Shown: piece after piece, positions 27,215-36,308 of the stretch
Numbering within the stretch: the stretch's first letter is position 1
How the letters are laid out: every line of letters starts with the position of its first letter
Source of the DNA: Cupriavidus sp. 2SB
GTDB lineage: Bacteria > Pseudomonadota > Gammaproteobacteria > Burkholderiales > Burkholderiaceae
Assembly: GCF_005503625.1 (NCBI RefSeq)
Contig: NZ_SCMX01000002.1
Span: 1-64,000 of the forward strand
Direction: 5' to 3'
Length of the DNA stretch: 64,000 bases
Program-made: the position numbers and the translations under genes
The notes under the pieces: generated by a model
Database searches by the model: none
The model's input: the letters and a program-made list of their open reading frames with translations, nothing else
Told to the model about the DNA's origin: nothing

Positions 27215-28150
27215 TTACTTCAACAGCGACAGCGTTTCCTGCAGCGACGCCGGATCGAAGATTGCACCACCAACCAGGGTGCTGTCGATGCGCTTGGTCA
27301 TACCTGCCAGCACTTTACCCGGGCCACATTCGATGACGTGCGTCACACCTTCGGCAGCGAACTTCTGCACGCACTCGACCCAGCGCACCGGCGCGGCCGC
27401 CTGGCGGACCAGCGCATCCTTGATCTGTGCCGGATCGTTGACGATGGCAACATCGACGTTGTTCACGAGCGGGATCGACGGGGTGGCGAATGTCAGGCCA
27501 GCCATGCGTTCGCGAAGGCGATCGGAAGCCGGCTTGAGCAGCGACGAGTGGAACGGCGCAGAGACCGGCAGTGGCAGTGCGCGCTTGGCGCCCTTGCTCT
27601 TGGCAATCTCGCAAGCCTTTTCGACGGCTCCCTTGTGCCCGGCGATCACCACCTGGGACGGCGCGTTGAAGTTCACGGCTTCCACTACGCCGGCACCTGC
27701 GGCTGCAGCTTCTGCGCATGCAGCACGGACATCATCGTCGGAGAGACCGAGAATCGCGGCCATGCCGCCCTCGCCCACCGGCACGGCTTCTTGCATGGCC
27801 TGTGCGCGGAAACGGACCAGCGGCACGGCGTCTGCAAACGGAATGACACCTGCAGCAACCAGGGCCGAATATTCACCCAGGCTGTGGCCTGCAACCAGCG
27901 CCGGCACGGCACCGCCCGCATCCAGCCAGGCCCGGTACACGGCCACGGCGGCGGTCAGCATCACCGGCTGTGTGTTCGTCGTCAGGTTCAGTTCTTCGGC
28001 CGGACCTTCGGCGATCAGCTTGCCGATATCCTGGCCCAGCGCGGTGGAAGCTTCCTCGAGCGTGGCGCGCACGACGGCGTTGTCTGCGAACGCGTTCAGC
28101 ATGCCAACTGCCTGCGAACCCTGGCCGGGGAATACGAATGCGAATTTCAT
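27215..28150 (-). CDS. fabD: Malonyl-CoA:ACP transacylase (FabD)
   Basis: 311 residues. It moves the malonyl group from CoA to ACP. Oxyanion-hole motif FPGQGSQ at 7-13, nucleophile Ser90 in VAGHSLGEYSAL, and catalytic His in SAPFHSSLL (about 201). Malonyl-CoA comes from acetyl-CoA carboxylase, whose beta subunit accD is also in this window. The 20-base gap to fabG indicates one transcript. Confidence 0.97.
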   Translation of the reverse strand: MKFAFVFPGQGSQAVGMLNAFADNAVVRATLEEASTALGQDIGKLIAEGPAEELNLTTNTQPVMLTAAVAVYRAWLDAGGAVPALVAGHSLGEYSALVAAGVIPFADAVPLVRFRAQAMQEAVPVGEGGMAAILGLSDDDVRAACAEAAAAGAGVVEAVNFNAPSQVVIAGHKGAVEKACEIAKSKGAKRALPLPVSAPFHSSLLKPASDRLRERMAGLTFATPSIPLVNNVDVAIVNDPAQIKDALVRQAAAPVRWVECVQKFAAEGVTHVIECGPGKVLAGMTKRIDSTLVGGAIFDPASLQETLSLLK

Positions 28151-28223
28151 CGGGATCCAGTCCTAGCTATTCATCTTGTCGGGGCGGCACGTCGTTCACC
28201 TGGAACATCATGCCGGCCGCATA

Positions 28224-29204
28224 TTACATGCGCAGCAGTACCGCGCCCCAGGTGAAACCGCCACCGACGCCTTCCAGCAGCACGGTCTGTCCCGGCTTGA
28301 TACGGCCATCGCGGACAGCCACATCGAGCGCCAGCGGAATCGAAGCCGCCGACGTGTTGCCGTGCTCCTGCACCGTGGACACCATGCGTTCGGCCGGCAG
28401 CCCGAGCTTCCTGGCCGTGCCCTGCATGATGCGGATATTGGCCTGGTGCGGCACCAGCCAGTCGATATCGTCGGCTTGCAGCTCGGCGGCCGCGATGGCT
28501 TCGCGTGCCACCTTGTCCAGCACCGTCACGGCCAGCTTGAACACAGCCTGACCATCCATGTGCAGGAAGGCATTGCCTGCAATCGCGCCACCCGACACAT
28601 TGCCCGGCACGCAGAGAATATCCACATGACTGCCGTCAGAATGCATGGCCGAAGACAGGATCCCCGGTTCGTCGGACGCCGAGAGTACCACTGCGCCTGC
28701 ACCGTCACCGAACAACACGCAGGTGGTGCGATCGTTGAAATCGAGGATGCGCGAGAATACTTCCGAACCGATCACCAGCACGTTCTTGTGCGAGCCGCTG
28801 CGGATGAACTTGTCCGCCGTCGACATGGCATAGACAAAGCCCGAGCAAACAGCCTGCAGGTCGAACGCCGCGCAATGATTCGTGATGCCGAGTTTCTGCT
28901 GCACGAGACAGGCGGTGCTGGGGAACACGAAATCAGGTGTGGACGTGGCGACGATGATCAGGTCGATGTCCTGGCGATCGATACCGGCCGCGGCAATCGC
29001 CTGCTCGGCCGCTTTGACAGCCAGGTCACTCGACGTAACGTCGGTCTCGGCCCAATGGCGTGCCGAGATGCCACTGCGCGAGACGATCCACTCGTCGCTC
29101 GTTTCAATACCCTTTTCAGCCAGCTGCACAGCCAGCTCGTGATTCGTCACACGCCGCGGGGGCAGATAGCTCCCCGTACCGATGATTTTTGCGTACTTGG
29201 TCAT
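28224..29204 (-). CDS. fabH: 3-oxoacyl-ACP synthase III (FabH)
   Basis: 326 residues from the ATG at 29204 ([16 protein letters not shown]); in-frame sequence upstream to 29330 lies within plsX and is not family-like. It starts fatty-acid synthesis by condensing acetyl-CoA with malonyl-ACP. Catalytic Cys120 in [11 protein letters not shown], His in [10 protein letters not shown] and Asn in EHGNTSAAS form the triad. Confidence 0.97.
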   Translation of the reverse strand: MTKYAKIIGTGSYLPPRRVTNHELAVQLAEKGIETSDEWIVSRSGISARHWAETDVTSSDLAVKAAEQAIAAAGIDRQDIDLIIVATSTPDFVFPSTACLVQQKLGITNHCAAFDLQAVCSGFVYAMSTADKFIRSGSHKNVLVIGSEVFSRILDFNDRTTCVLFGDGAGAVVLSASDEPGILSSAMHSDGSHVDILCVPGNVSGGAIAGNAFLHMDGQAVFKLAVTVLDKVAREAIAAAELQADDIDWLVPHQANIRIMQGTARKLGLPAERMVSTVQEHGNTSAASIPLALDVAVRDGRIKPGQTVLLEGVGGGFTWGAVLLRM

Positions 29205-29256
29205 GAGAGTGTCGGATCGTGGTGCCCGGCCGCCTGCCCGCAGCGGCCAATCGGCT

Positions 29257-30336
29257 TCAAGCGGCGCGTGTATCGGAATGTGGGTCCGGTGCGTCGTTCT
29301 CTGGCCCGCCCGCCACGGCGCCTGAGGCACCGGACTTGTTGGCGAAAGCCTTCGCTATGCGTTCGATGACGCCATTTCTGGCGGCATCATACCCGCGTTT
29401 GATAGCCCACTCAAAAGAATGGGCATCGGCGGAACCGTGGCTCTTGATCACCAGCCCGCGCAGGCCCAGCAGCGACGCGCCGTTGTAGCGGGCGGGATCC
29501 AGGCGACGCGCCAGCCGCGACAACACGGGCATGGCCACACCTGCCAGCAACTTGGTGAACCACGACCGCGTGAATTCTTCCTTGATCATGCTGCCGATCA
29601 TCTTGGCCAGGCCCTCGGTACTCTTGAGCGCCACGTTGCCGACAAACCCGTCGCAGACCACGATATCGGTCGTGCCCTTGAAGATGTCGTTGCCTTCCAC
29701 GTTGCCATAGAAATTCAGTTCGGAAGCGCGCAGCAGTTCGCCGGCAGCCTTGACCACCTCGTTGCCCTTGATCACTTCCTCGCCGATATTGAGCAGCCCC
29801 ACGGTCGGATGGTCCTTGTGGTCCACCACGGACACCATGGCCTCGGCCATCCGGGCGAACTGCAGCAAATGCTCCGGCTCGCAATCGGCATTAGCGCCAA
29901 GGTCCAGCACCGTGGTACCCCAGCCTTGTTCGTTCGGAATCGTGGTGGCGATGGCCGGCCGCTCGATGCCTTCGAGCGTTTTCAGCACATAGCGCGAGAC
30001 CGCCATCAGCGCGCCGGTATTGCCGGCCGAGATGCAGGCGCCTGCGGTGCCTTCCTTGACTTGCGTCACGGCCACGCGCATCGAAGAGTCTCTCTTCTTG
30101 CGCAGCGCCACCTCCACCGGATCATCCATGGTGATGATCTCGGTAGCCGGGACGATGGTGACTCGCGGATGATCCACAGCGTTCAGCTTCTTGAGCTGCG
30201 CACTGATAGCGTCGGGCAGGCCGACCAGGATCATTTCGGCATCGTCGTGACTGGATAGAAAACTGATCGCCGCTGGCACCGTCACGGACACTCCGTGATC
30301 GCCGCCCATGCAGTCGATAGCGAGCTTGATCGTCAT
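29257..30336 (-). CDS. plsX: Phosphate acyltransferase PlsX
   Basis: 359 residues from the ATG at 30336, directly after an aggaaac ribosome site. It makes acyl-phosphate from acyl-ACP for PlsY-dependent phospholipid synthesis. Conserved [13 protein letters not shown] start ([12 protein letters not shown]), [12 protein letters not shown] and [16 protein letters not shown] are visible. The C-terminus has a disordered tail ([20 protein letters not shown]). A terminator (30437-30466) separates it from rpmF. Confidence 0.96.
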   Translation of the reverse strand: MTIKLAIDCMGGDHGVSVTVPAAISFLSSHDDAEMILVGLPDAISAQLKKLNAVDHPRVTIVPATEIITMDDPVEVALRKKRDSSMRVAVTQVKEGTAGACISAGNTGALMAVSRYVLKTLEGIERPAIATTIPNEQGWGTTVLDLGANADCEPEHLLQFARMAEAMVSVVDHKDHPTVGLLNIGEEVIKGNEVVKAAGELLRASELNFYGNVEGNDIFKGTTDIVVCDGFVGNVALKSTEGLAKMIGSMIKEEFTRSWFTKLLAGVAMPVLSRLARRLDPARYNGASLLGLRGLVIKSHGSADAHSFEWAIKRGYDAARNGVIERIAKAFANKSGASGAVAGGPENDAPDPHSDTRAA

Positions 30337-30436
30337 TGTTTCCTGATACGGAAAGCGCGTCGGCACCCGCCGCATCGGTCGGGAACACAAGCAGCCGGAC
30401 GCGCGGATACGCCGTCGTGCGAGCGCCGAGCGCCCA

Positions 30437-30466
30437 ACAAAAAAGCGGCAACGAGCTTGCCGCTTT
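30437..30466 (-). terminator. Terminator between rpmF and plsX
   Basis: Minus strand: aaagcggcaa, 5-base loop, ttgccgcttt (30442-30451 with 30457-30466), then a T-run. It lies 60 bases after the rpmF stop and about 100 bases before plsX, so plsX-fab expression needs read-through or its own promoter. Confidence 0.85.
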
Positions 30467-30525
30467 CCTGTCTTACACCTGACAACGTGCGCGAGCGAGA
30501 CACAGGGTCACGCCTGACGACCTGG

Positions 30526-30705
30526 TCAGTCGTTCTTGGTCTTGATGACCTTGCGACCACGATAGTAGCCGTTCGGGCTCACGTGGTGACGCAGGTGCGT
30601 TTCGCCGGTGGTCGGCTCGACGGCCAGCGGTGCGACCGACAGGTGGTCGTGCGAACGATGCATGCCGCGCTTGGACGGCGACTTCTTGTTCTGTTGAACA
30701 GCCAT
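30526..30705 (-). CDS. rpmF: 50S ribosomal protein L32
   Basis: A 59-residue protein: [20 protein letters not shown] at the start and [20 protein letters not shown] at the end, a clear L32. It is basic and lacks the zinc-binding cysteines of the C+ type. The ATG at 30703-30705 is preceded by gaaggagtc. The yceD-rpmF-plsX-fab order is conserved across proteobacteria and links ribosome and membrane synthesis. Confidence 0.97.
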   Translation of the reverse strand: MAVQQNKKSPSKRGMHRSHDHLSVAPLAVEPTTGETHLRHHVSPNGYYRGRKVIKTKND

Positions 30706-30826
30706 GATGACTCCTTCGAGAATTTTGCGATATTAACACACGCACCCTGCGCAAGGCGTAGCCGGGGCCCGGCTGGGTGCTTGACCTGCTACCGTGAAAA
30801 CGAACTTCCGGCCGCACCATGCGGCA

Positions 30827-31441
30827 TCAGTGCTTCGTCTTCAGGCCAGCCAGCGCCGCAAAGGGCGATGGCCGCTTTTCTTCTGGTGGCGCCTCAGGCT
30901 CCACCTCACCGTCCGCGCCGGTCACGAGCGAGTCGTGAACGGTCGGACAGGTCACATGCTTGGGGGCTGTCGGCAATGCCAGCAGCACCTCGTCTTCCAA
31001 TAGTTCAAGCACCGAGAATTTCTTCGAGCCGACAATGACATCGACCTCATCATCATCCATCGATGCCTCTTCCGCCGCTTCCTCGGTGGACACGACCTCG
31101 AACCGCATGTCCGTGGCCACCGGTTCGGCGTACACCTGCAGGCATCGCTGGCAATCCAGCCACACACGTCCGCTTACCGTCACGTCGACGTACAGCCGCT
31201 GCGTAGCCGCCATGCCCGGCTCTGCCGCCTCATCCTTCGCAAACCCAGTCAGCGTGTACCGGAACGTTTCGTCCCGGGCCGACGCTGGCGCATCGGCAGC
31301 CGTCTCGGCTAAGATGCGCGGCAAATCGCGCACAGCCAAGTCTCCCACCACGTTGCCACCCTTGCGGCAAAAGGCGAAGAGATCGGTTTCATGCAAATCG
31401 AAGGCCGCGGCGGACGCCGCAGGCTGGGTCGGCTGACTCAT
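30827..31441 (-). CDS. yceD: YceD/DUF177 family protein (23S rRNA accumulation protein)
   Basis: 204 residues from the ATG at 31441 (MSQPTQPAAS). The DUF177 core has the metal-type cysteine pair LDCQRCLQVY (about 117-126) and a third Cys in KHVTCPT. An acidic stretch (STEEAAEEASMDDDEVDVIV) lies between. YceD is needed for normal 23S rRNA levels in E. coli and plants; the exact role is not settled. It is the first gene of the rpmF operon, with a strong promoter at 31540-31569. Confidence 0.9.
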   Translation of the reverse strand: MSQPTQPAASAAAFDLHETDLFAFCRKGGNVVGDLAVRDLPRILAETAADAPASARDETFRYTLTGFAKDEAAEPGMAATQRLYVDVTVSGRVWLDCQRCLQVYAEPVATDMRFEVVSTEEAAEEASMDDDEVDVIVGSKKFSVLELLEDEVLLALPTAPKHVTCPTVHDSLVTGADGEVEPEAPPEEKRPSPFAALAGLKTKH

Positions 31442-31490
31442 ACAGACGGAATTGGGAAAATGCCTTGTTTGCCACAACTCGCCGGCAGCG

Positions 31491-31512
31491 GTTATCGAGA
31501 ATGCTCGATAAC
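31491..31512. repeat. Perfect hairpin in the yceD leader
   Basis: gttatcgag (31491-31499), aatg, ctcgataac (31504-31512): a 9-bp perfect inverted repeat. It lies downstream of the yceD promoter, 50 bases before its start codon. It could be an operator or an mRNA leader hairpin. Confidence 0.6.
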
Positions 31513-31539
31513 GAATGCGCCTGTGCAGCCAAACGCGCG

Positions 31540-31569
31540 ATTATACGGCGTAAACAGCCAACCCGTCAA
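31540..31569 (-). promoter_or_regulatory. Sigma-70 promoter of the yceD-rpmF operon
   Basis: Minus strand TTGACG (31564-31569), 18 bases, TATAAT (31540-31545): the best sigma-70 match among the protein-coding promoters here. Predicted leader about 90 bases. The divergent maf gene starts only 37 bases away on the other side. Confidence 0.8.
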
Positions 31570-31606
31570 AGTATACAAAACGAAACCGACCTGAGCCTGG
31601 CCTGAC

Positions 31607-32206
31607 ATGTCCTCCGACAATTTACCTACGCTGATCCTTGGCTCCAGTTCCCCATACCGCCGGGAGTTGCTGGCGCGCCTGCGCATACCTTTTCAGACCG
31701 CCACGCCCGATATTGACGAAGCACCACTGGCCGGCGAGCGACCGGAAGCCACGGCGCTCCGGCTGTCACGACTGAAAGCCGAGGCCATTGCCGCGCGCCA
31801 TCCCGGCGCCTTGGTCATTGGCTCGGATCAGGTCTGCACGCTCGACGACATGCAGATCGGCAAGCCCGGCAACCATGAGAATGCGCTGGCGCAACTCCAA
31901 CTGATGCGCGGCCGCACCGTGACGTTCCATTCGGCGCTGTGCCTGCTGGATAGCCGCAGCGGCGTGGCACAACTGGCCGATGTACAAACCCGCGCCACGT
32001 TCCGCGATCTCTCCGACGCCGAACTCGATGCCTACCTGCGCATCGAGACGCCCTACGATTGCGCCGGTAGCGCCAAGGCCGAAGGGCTAGGCATCGCGTT
32101 GCTGTCCCGCGTGGAATCCGATGACCCCACGGCGTTGATTGGCCTGCCGCTGATCGCGCTGACCGGCATGCTGCGCCAGACCCGATACCCCTTCTTTGGA
32201 GCCTGA
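31607..32206 (+). CDS. Maf-family nucleotide pyrophosphatase (YceF type)
   Basis: 199 residues. Maf proteins hydrolyse non-canonical or modified nucleoside triphosphates. Family start LILGSSSPYRRELLARLRIP, then DIDEAPLAGERPEA and the catalytic-region ALVIGSDQV. The Arg/Leu pattern and the position beside yceD match the YceF subgroup, which acts on 7-methyl-GTP; that specificity is inferred. It is divergent from yceD and followed by an RsmI-like gene after 3 bases. Confidence 0.92.
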   Translation: MSSDNLPTLILGSSSPYRRELLARLRIPFQTATPDIDEAPLAGERPEATALRLSRLKAEAIAARHPGALVIGSDQVCTLDDMQIGKPGNHENALAQLQLMRGRTVTFHSALCLLDSRSGVAQLADVQTRATFRDLSDAELDAYLRIETPYDCAGSAKAEGLGIALLSRVESDDPTALIGLPLIALTGMLRQTRYPFFGA

Positions 32207-32209
32207 GCA

Positions 32210-32941
32210 ATGGCCGGCACGCTATATCTGATTCCCAATACGCTGGGCAAGCGCGACGAAGCCGACCCCCTGGCCGATGTCATTCCGGTGGGCGTCCAGC
32301 AAGTCGCCACACGGCTGGACTACCTTGTCGCAGAAAATGCCAAAACCGCGCGCGCGTTCCTGAAGAAACTGGGCGAGACCAGCCCGCTGACGCATCCAAT
32401 CCAGCAGATCGAGATTCGCGAACTCAACGTCAATACGAAGGCAAAGGAACTGGCCGCGTTGCTCGATCCGATTGCAGACGGCCGCGATGGCGGCCTGCTG
32501 TCCGAAGCGGGCGTGCCGGCCGTGGCCGATCCCGGTGCGGACCTCGTCCGGCTGGCCCACACGGTTGGCGTCACGGTGCGGCCCCTGGTTGGGCCAAGCT
32601 CGATATTGCTCGCAGTCATGGCCTCCGGACTCAATGGCCAGAGCTTCGCATTCAACGGCTATCTGCCGGTGGACGCTGGCGAGCGCATCAAGAAGCTGCG
32701 CGAACTCGAACATCACTCGCGCAAGGCACGTCAGACACAGGTGTGGATCGAAACGCCCTACCGGAACGGCGCGCTACTCGATGCGCTGCGCCAGCATTGC
32801 GCGGGCACGACATTGCTGTCGATCGCCGTGGACCTGACCTTGCCAACGGAAGCCATCGTCACGCTGCCGATCTCGGCCTGGCGACCCGAGCGCCTGTCGC
32901 TGCACAAACGGCCCGCGATCTTCTCGCTGCTGGCGCAGTAA
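32210..32941 (+). CDS. RsmI-like SAM-dependent methyltransferase (tetrapyrrole methylase fold)
   Basis: 243 residues. It has the RsmI-type features GTLYLIPNTLG, SEAGVPAVADPGADLVRLA (compare SDAGTP in RsmI) and PLVGPSSILLAVMASGLNG with FAFNGYLP. It is shorter than true RsmI (about 285), which 2'-O-methylates C1402 of 16S rRNA, and diverges in the first third. It is the second-type RsmI paralogue found next to maf in betaproteobacteria. Substrate not known to me. Confidence 0.82.
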   Translation: MAGTLYLIPNTLGKRDEADPLADVIPVGVQQVATRLDYLVAENAKTARAFLKKLGETSPLTHPIQQIEIRELNVNTKAKELAALLDPIADGRDGGLLSEAGVPAVADPGADLVRLAHTVGVTVRPLVGPSSILLAVMASGLNGQSFAFNGYLPVDAGERIKKLRELEHHSRKARQTQVWIETPYRNGALLDALRQHCAGTTLLSIAVDLTLPTEAIVTLPISAWRPERLSLHKRPAIFSLLAQ

Positions 32942-32956
32942 GTCCGCACTCTCACC

Positions 32957-32981
32957 GCCCTCCCCAATTGCCGGGGAGGGC
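32957..32981. terminator. Hairpin between convergent methylase gene and sppA
   Basis: gccctcccc (32957-32965) with ggggagggc (32973-32981), 7-base loop. There is no long T-run on either side, so termination would be weak. Confidence 0.5.
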
Positions 32982-32989
32982 TTGCCCAC

Positions 32990-34171
32990 TTACCGTACCG
33001 ACGGCGCGGACGAATTCAGGAGCATCACCTTCATCGCTGCCGAACCCATTGCCGCACCAAACCGCTTGGCCACACGTTCTGCAACGTTTTCCTTGACCGT
33101 GTAGTCAACGATGTCCTCGGCTTTGAGCACATCGCGCGCTACGTAGTCCGCGCTACCCAGACCATCGGCCAAGCCCAGTTCGACGGCCCGTTCGCCGGAC
33201 CAGAACAATCCCGAAAACAGTTCCGGATCGTCCTTGAGCCGATCGCCGCGCCCTTCCTTCACCACGTTGATGAACTGTTGGTGAATTTCCTTGAGCATCG
33301 ACTCCGCATAGGCTTTCTGACGCGGCACCTGCGGCGAGAACGGATCGAGCATGCCCTTGTTTGAACCTGCCGTGTACAGCCGGCGCTCCACGCCGAGCTT
33401 GTCCATGAGACCGGTGAAACCGAACCCATCCATCAGCACGCCGATGGAGCCAACGATGCTGGCCTTGTCGACATAGATCTTGTCAGCCGCCGCTGCCACG
33501 TAATAGCCACCCGACGCGCAGATCTCCTCGACAACCACGTAGAACGGCTTGTCCGGATAGGTCTTGCGCAGGCGAGCAATCTCGTCGTTGATGATGCCGG
33601 CCTGCACCGGCGAACCGCCCGGCGAATTGATCTTGAGGATGACGCCTGCCGCGTTGGTATCGGCGAACGCCGCCTGCAGCGATGCATTGATGGACTCCGC
33701 GCTGGCAGGGGTGCCGGCCGCGATTTCACCCTCCAGCGTGACCATCGCCGTGTGCCGGCCCGAGGTGCTGGCCAGCCCATCGCCCTTGAAATCGAAGACG
33801 GCGAAGACGATCACCGCGAGGATGGCCAGAGTCACCAGCCGGAAGAAAATCTTCCAGCGACGGGCCGCGCGCTGCTCGCGCAGCGTGGCCATCAACACTT
33901 TTTCGAGCACATCGCGCTCCCAACCCCCGCCACTGCCGGAACCCACCGGAACACCGCCCTTGCCTGCCATGCGCGCGCGCCGATCGTCGGCCTCGCGCCG
34001 GGCCGCTGCCTCGCTGTCCTGCAGTTCCTGCTCCAGCGGATAGTCGGCGCGGCGTACGGTCTCCAGTCTTTCGCTGGCGGGAGATCCCTCGGGATGTTGC
34101 CCGGCTTGACCCGATGGTTGACCCGAAAGATCGGAGGAATCGGATGATGGCGGTTTTTGCTGTTCTGTCAT
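32990..34171 (-). CDS. sppA: Signal peptide peptidase SppA-type S49 protease
   Basis: 393 residues. A disordered polar N-terminus (1-100, Ser/Gly/Arg/Glu-rich) precedes one membrane helix (about 108-128, FFRLVTLAILAVIVFAVFDF) and a single S49 protease domain. Catalytic Ser lies in EEICASGGYYVAAAA, and the Lys is likely in TAGSNKGMLDPF. LKINSPGGSPV is conserved. This is the short, one-domain form. It degrades cleaved signal peptides in the membrane. Last gene of the rluC-gph-Rieske-sppA run. Confidence 0.92.
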   Translation of the reverse strand: MTEQQKPPSSDSSDLSGQPSGQAGQHPEGSPASERLETVRRADYPLEQELQDSEAAARREADDRRARMAGKGGVPVGSGSGGGWERDVLEKVLMATLREQRAARRWKIFFRLVTLAILAVIVFAVFDFKGDGLASTSGRHTAMVTLEGEIAAGTPASAESINASLQAAFADTNAAGVILKINSPGGSPVQAGIINDEIARLRKTYPDKPFYVVVEEICASGGYYVAAAADKIYVDKASIVGSIGVLMDGFGFTGLMDKLGVERRLYTAGSNKGMLDPFSPQVPRQKAYAESMLKEIHQQFINVVKEGRGDRLKDDPELFSGLFWSGERAVELGLADGLGSADYVARDVLKAEDIVDYTVKENVAERVAKRFGAAMGSAAMKVMLLNSSAPSVR

Positions 34172-34210
34172 GCAAATAGACTCAGGCGTCTGACGGAAAA
34201 CCGCCCGGCT

Positions 34211-34594
34211 TCAACTGGCGTCGGGCGGCAGAAAGGGAGCCTCGGGGTGCCAGTAGACTGCACCCTCGCGTTCCTCGATATGAAGCTTGGCCAGCGCGGC
34301 GCCCCGGCAAGGGCCGCCTACGCAAAGGCCGGTGTCTGGCGCGTAGGTCGCGCCATGTGTCGCGCACATCAAGTATATGCCCGCACTGTCGAAAAACTGT
34401 CCCTCCTGCCAGTCCAGCTCCATGGGAACATGGGCACACTGGTTCAGGTAGCCATGGGCAACGCCGTCGTAGCGCACCACAAACGCACCGACCTCACGCG
34501 CGTTGAGCCGCACCGTGAAGCGCACGCCCACACCGCCTTCGGCCAGGGCTTTCGCCGCGCACAGCCGGCGAGGCGCAAACAGTCCTTCAGGCAT
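34211..34594 (-). CDS. Rieske [2Fe-2S] protein
   Basis: 127 residues from the ATG at 34594, overlapping the stop of the upstream phosphatase gene by 8 bases. Rieske cluster ligands are Cys53/His55 (NQCAHVPMEL) and Cys77/His80 (LMCATHGATY). It is a stand-alone ferredoxin-like domain without a signal peptide, so cytoplasmic. Such genes sit between gph-like and sppA genes throughout Burkholderiales; the partner enzyme is not known. Longer in-frame starts (to 34714) lie within the phosphatase gene. Confidence 0.88.
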   Translation of the reverse strand: MPEGLFAPRRLCAAKALAEGGVGVRFTVRLNAREVGAFVVRYDGVAHGYLNQCAHVPMELDWQEGQFFDSAGIYLMCATHGATYAPDTGLCVGGPCRGAALAKLHIEEREGAVYWHPEAPFLPPDAS

Positions 34595-35246
34595 TCGCGA
34601 GCAACCAATCGTGCAAATCGGCAATTGACGTAGCGCAATGCACCGGCGACATCGCACGCAGCGAATCGGCGGGATGCGCACCATAGCAGACGCCAAGCCC
34701 TTGCGCGCCAGCATTGGCGGCCATCTGCAGATCGTGTGTCGTATCGCCGATCATGACCGTGCGCTCGATGTCCTGGCCCAGTTCTCGGGTCAGCTCGTGC
34801 AACATCGCCGGGTGCGGCTTCGAGAATGTTTCATCGGCACAGCGCGTGGCATCGAACAGCTTGCCCAGGCCGGTGCTGGCCAGCGCGCGCTCCAGGCCCA
34901 CGCGCGTCTTGCCGGTGGCCACACCGAGGAAATAGTGCTCCGCGTGCAACGCTTCGAGCATTTCCCGTACGCCTGGAAACAGCACGAGTTCGGCGTCGCG
35001 GGTCAGGAAGTGAAAGCGATAGCGTTCGGCCAGACGCGGATAGTCGGTGGGATCGAGCGATGGCACTGCGTACGACAGCGCGTCCTTGAGACCGAGTCCG
35101 ATCACATGGCTGGCCGCGCTGTCGTCGGGCACTGGCAGCCCCAGGTCACGGCTGGCCAACTGAATGCACTTGGTGATGGTGGGCGTGGAATCCATCAGGG
35201 TTCCATCCCAGTCGAAAACGATCAGGTCGTAGCGCTGCCTGGCCAT
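34587..35246 (-). CDS. HAD-superfamily hydrolase, phosphoglycolate phosphatase-like
   Basis: 219 residues. Motif I FDWDGTLMDST (about 10-20) has both catalytic aspartates, motif II is GVATGKTR, the Lys region is SKPHPAML and motif III is MIGDTTHDLQMAA. The C1 cap lies between about 20 and 90. It is annotated Gph-like in relatives, but substrate preference cannot be read from sequence. It lies between rluC and the Rieske gene on one strand. Confidence 0.9.
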   Translation of the reverse strand: MARQRYDLIVFDWDGTLMDSTPTITKCIQLASRDLGLPVPDDSAASHVIGLGLKDALSYAVPSLDPTDYPRLAERYRFHFLTRDAELVLFPGVREMLEALHAEHYFLGVATGKTRVGLERALASTGLGKLFDATRCADETFSKPHPAMLHELTRELGQDIERTVMIGDTTHDLQMAANAGAQGLGVCYGAHPADSLRAMSPVHCATSIADLHDWLLANA

Positions 35247-35306
35247 TGCGGTCCTTGGTCGATGCGGAAAGTGTGCAGAAGGATGTTGGACGGTGCGCCC
35301 CAGCCG

Positions 35307-36308
35307 TCAGGCCGCGCCGTCGATCTGCTTCAATTGTTGCAGAAAATCAACACATTCGGCGGGCAACGGCGCCGAGACGGTCATTGGCTCGCCCGTACTC
35401 GGATGCGTAAGCGTCAGGCGGTGGGCGTGCAGGAACATTCGCTTGATGCCGGGACGAACACCGCTGCGTGAAAGTGCCTTGTTCAGCGCAAAGTCACCGT
35501 ACTTGTCGTCGCCAACGATCGGAAAGCCGATGGACTGCAGATGGACACGAATCTGGTGCGTTCGGCCGGTCTTCAGCTCTGCTTCCAACAGCGTGTAACC
35601 CTCGAACGACTTCACCCGGTTGAACACCGTGTGTGACACCAAGCCATCGGCCTGCACCCTGACCCGACGCTCTCCGTCCGCAGTGCTGTATTTATATAGA
35701 GGGAGTTTTACATGTTGCCGTGCGTTCTGGAATTCGCCGGCAACGCAGGCGAAGTACCTTTTGTCCATGCCGTTGCCACGGATCTGCTCGTGCAGGTTCA
35801 CCAGCGCTGACCGCTTCTTGGCGAGCACCAGCACGCCAGATGTCTCGCGATCCAGCCGATGAACCAGTTCGAGGAACTTCGCTTCGGGTCGCGCCCGGCG
35901 CAACTGCTCGATAACACCGAACGCCACGCCCGATCCGCCATGCACCGCCACGCCAGCCGGCTTGTCAATGACCAAAAGGTGGGTATCTTCGAACAACACC
36001 GGAAACTCGCCAGCCGGCACGTGCTGGCCCGTGTCTGCGGCCTTCTCCGCCACGCGCATCGGTGGAATCCGCACCACATCGCCAATCTGCAACCGATAGG
36101 TTGCATCTATGCGCCCCTTGTTGACCCGTACCTCGCCGGAGCGCAGCACCCGATAGATGTGGCTCTTCGGTACCCCCTTGGCGATCTTCAGCAGGAAGTT
36201 GTCGATGCGCTGCCCATCGGCGCTTTCATCGATCGTGACATACGCCACCTGGAGCGCGGCGGGACGCGATTGCGGCTCCGTTTCAATTTGATGGCGTAAC
36301 TCATTCAT
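35307..36308 (-). CDS. rluC: 23S rRNA pseudouridine synthase RluC
   Basis: 333 residues. An S4 RNA-binding domain (about 30-95, RIDNFLLKIAKGVPKSHIYR) precedes the RluA-family catalytic core with HRLDRETSGVLVLAK, whose Asp is the nucleophile. TGRTHQIRVHLQSIGFPIVG is also present. RluC makes pseudouridines 955, 2504 and 2580 in E. coli. The ATG at 36308 is used; AT-rich DNA (ttatattgaaa) lies directly before it, so the mRNA leader must be very short or the promoter is farther up. Divergent from rne, as in many proteobacteria. Confidence 0.94.
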   Translation of the reverse strand: MNELRHQIETEPQSRPAALQVAYVTIDESADGQRIDNFLLKIAKGVPKSHIYRVLRSGEVRVNKGRIDATYRLQIGDVVRIPPMRVAEKAADTGQHVPAGEFPVLFEDTHLLVIDKPAGVAVHGGSGVAFGVIEQLRRARPEAKFLELVHRLDRETSGVLVLAKKRSALVNLHEQIRGNGMDKRYFACVAGEFQNARQHVKLPLYKYSTADGERRVRVQADGLVSHTVFNRVKSFEGYTLLEAELKTGRTHQIRVHLQSIGFPIVGDDKYGDFALNKALSRSGVRPGIKRMFLHAHRLTLTHPSTGEPMTVSAPLPAECVDFLQQLKQIDGAA

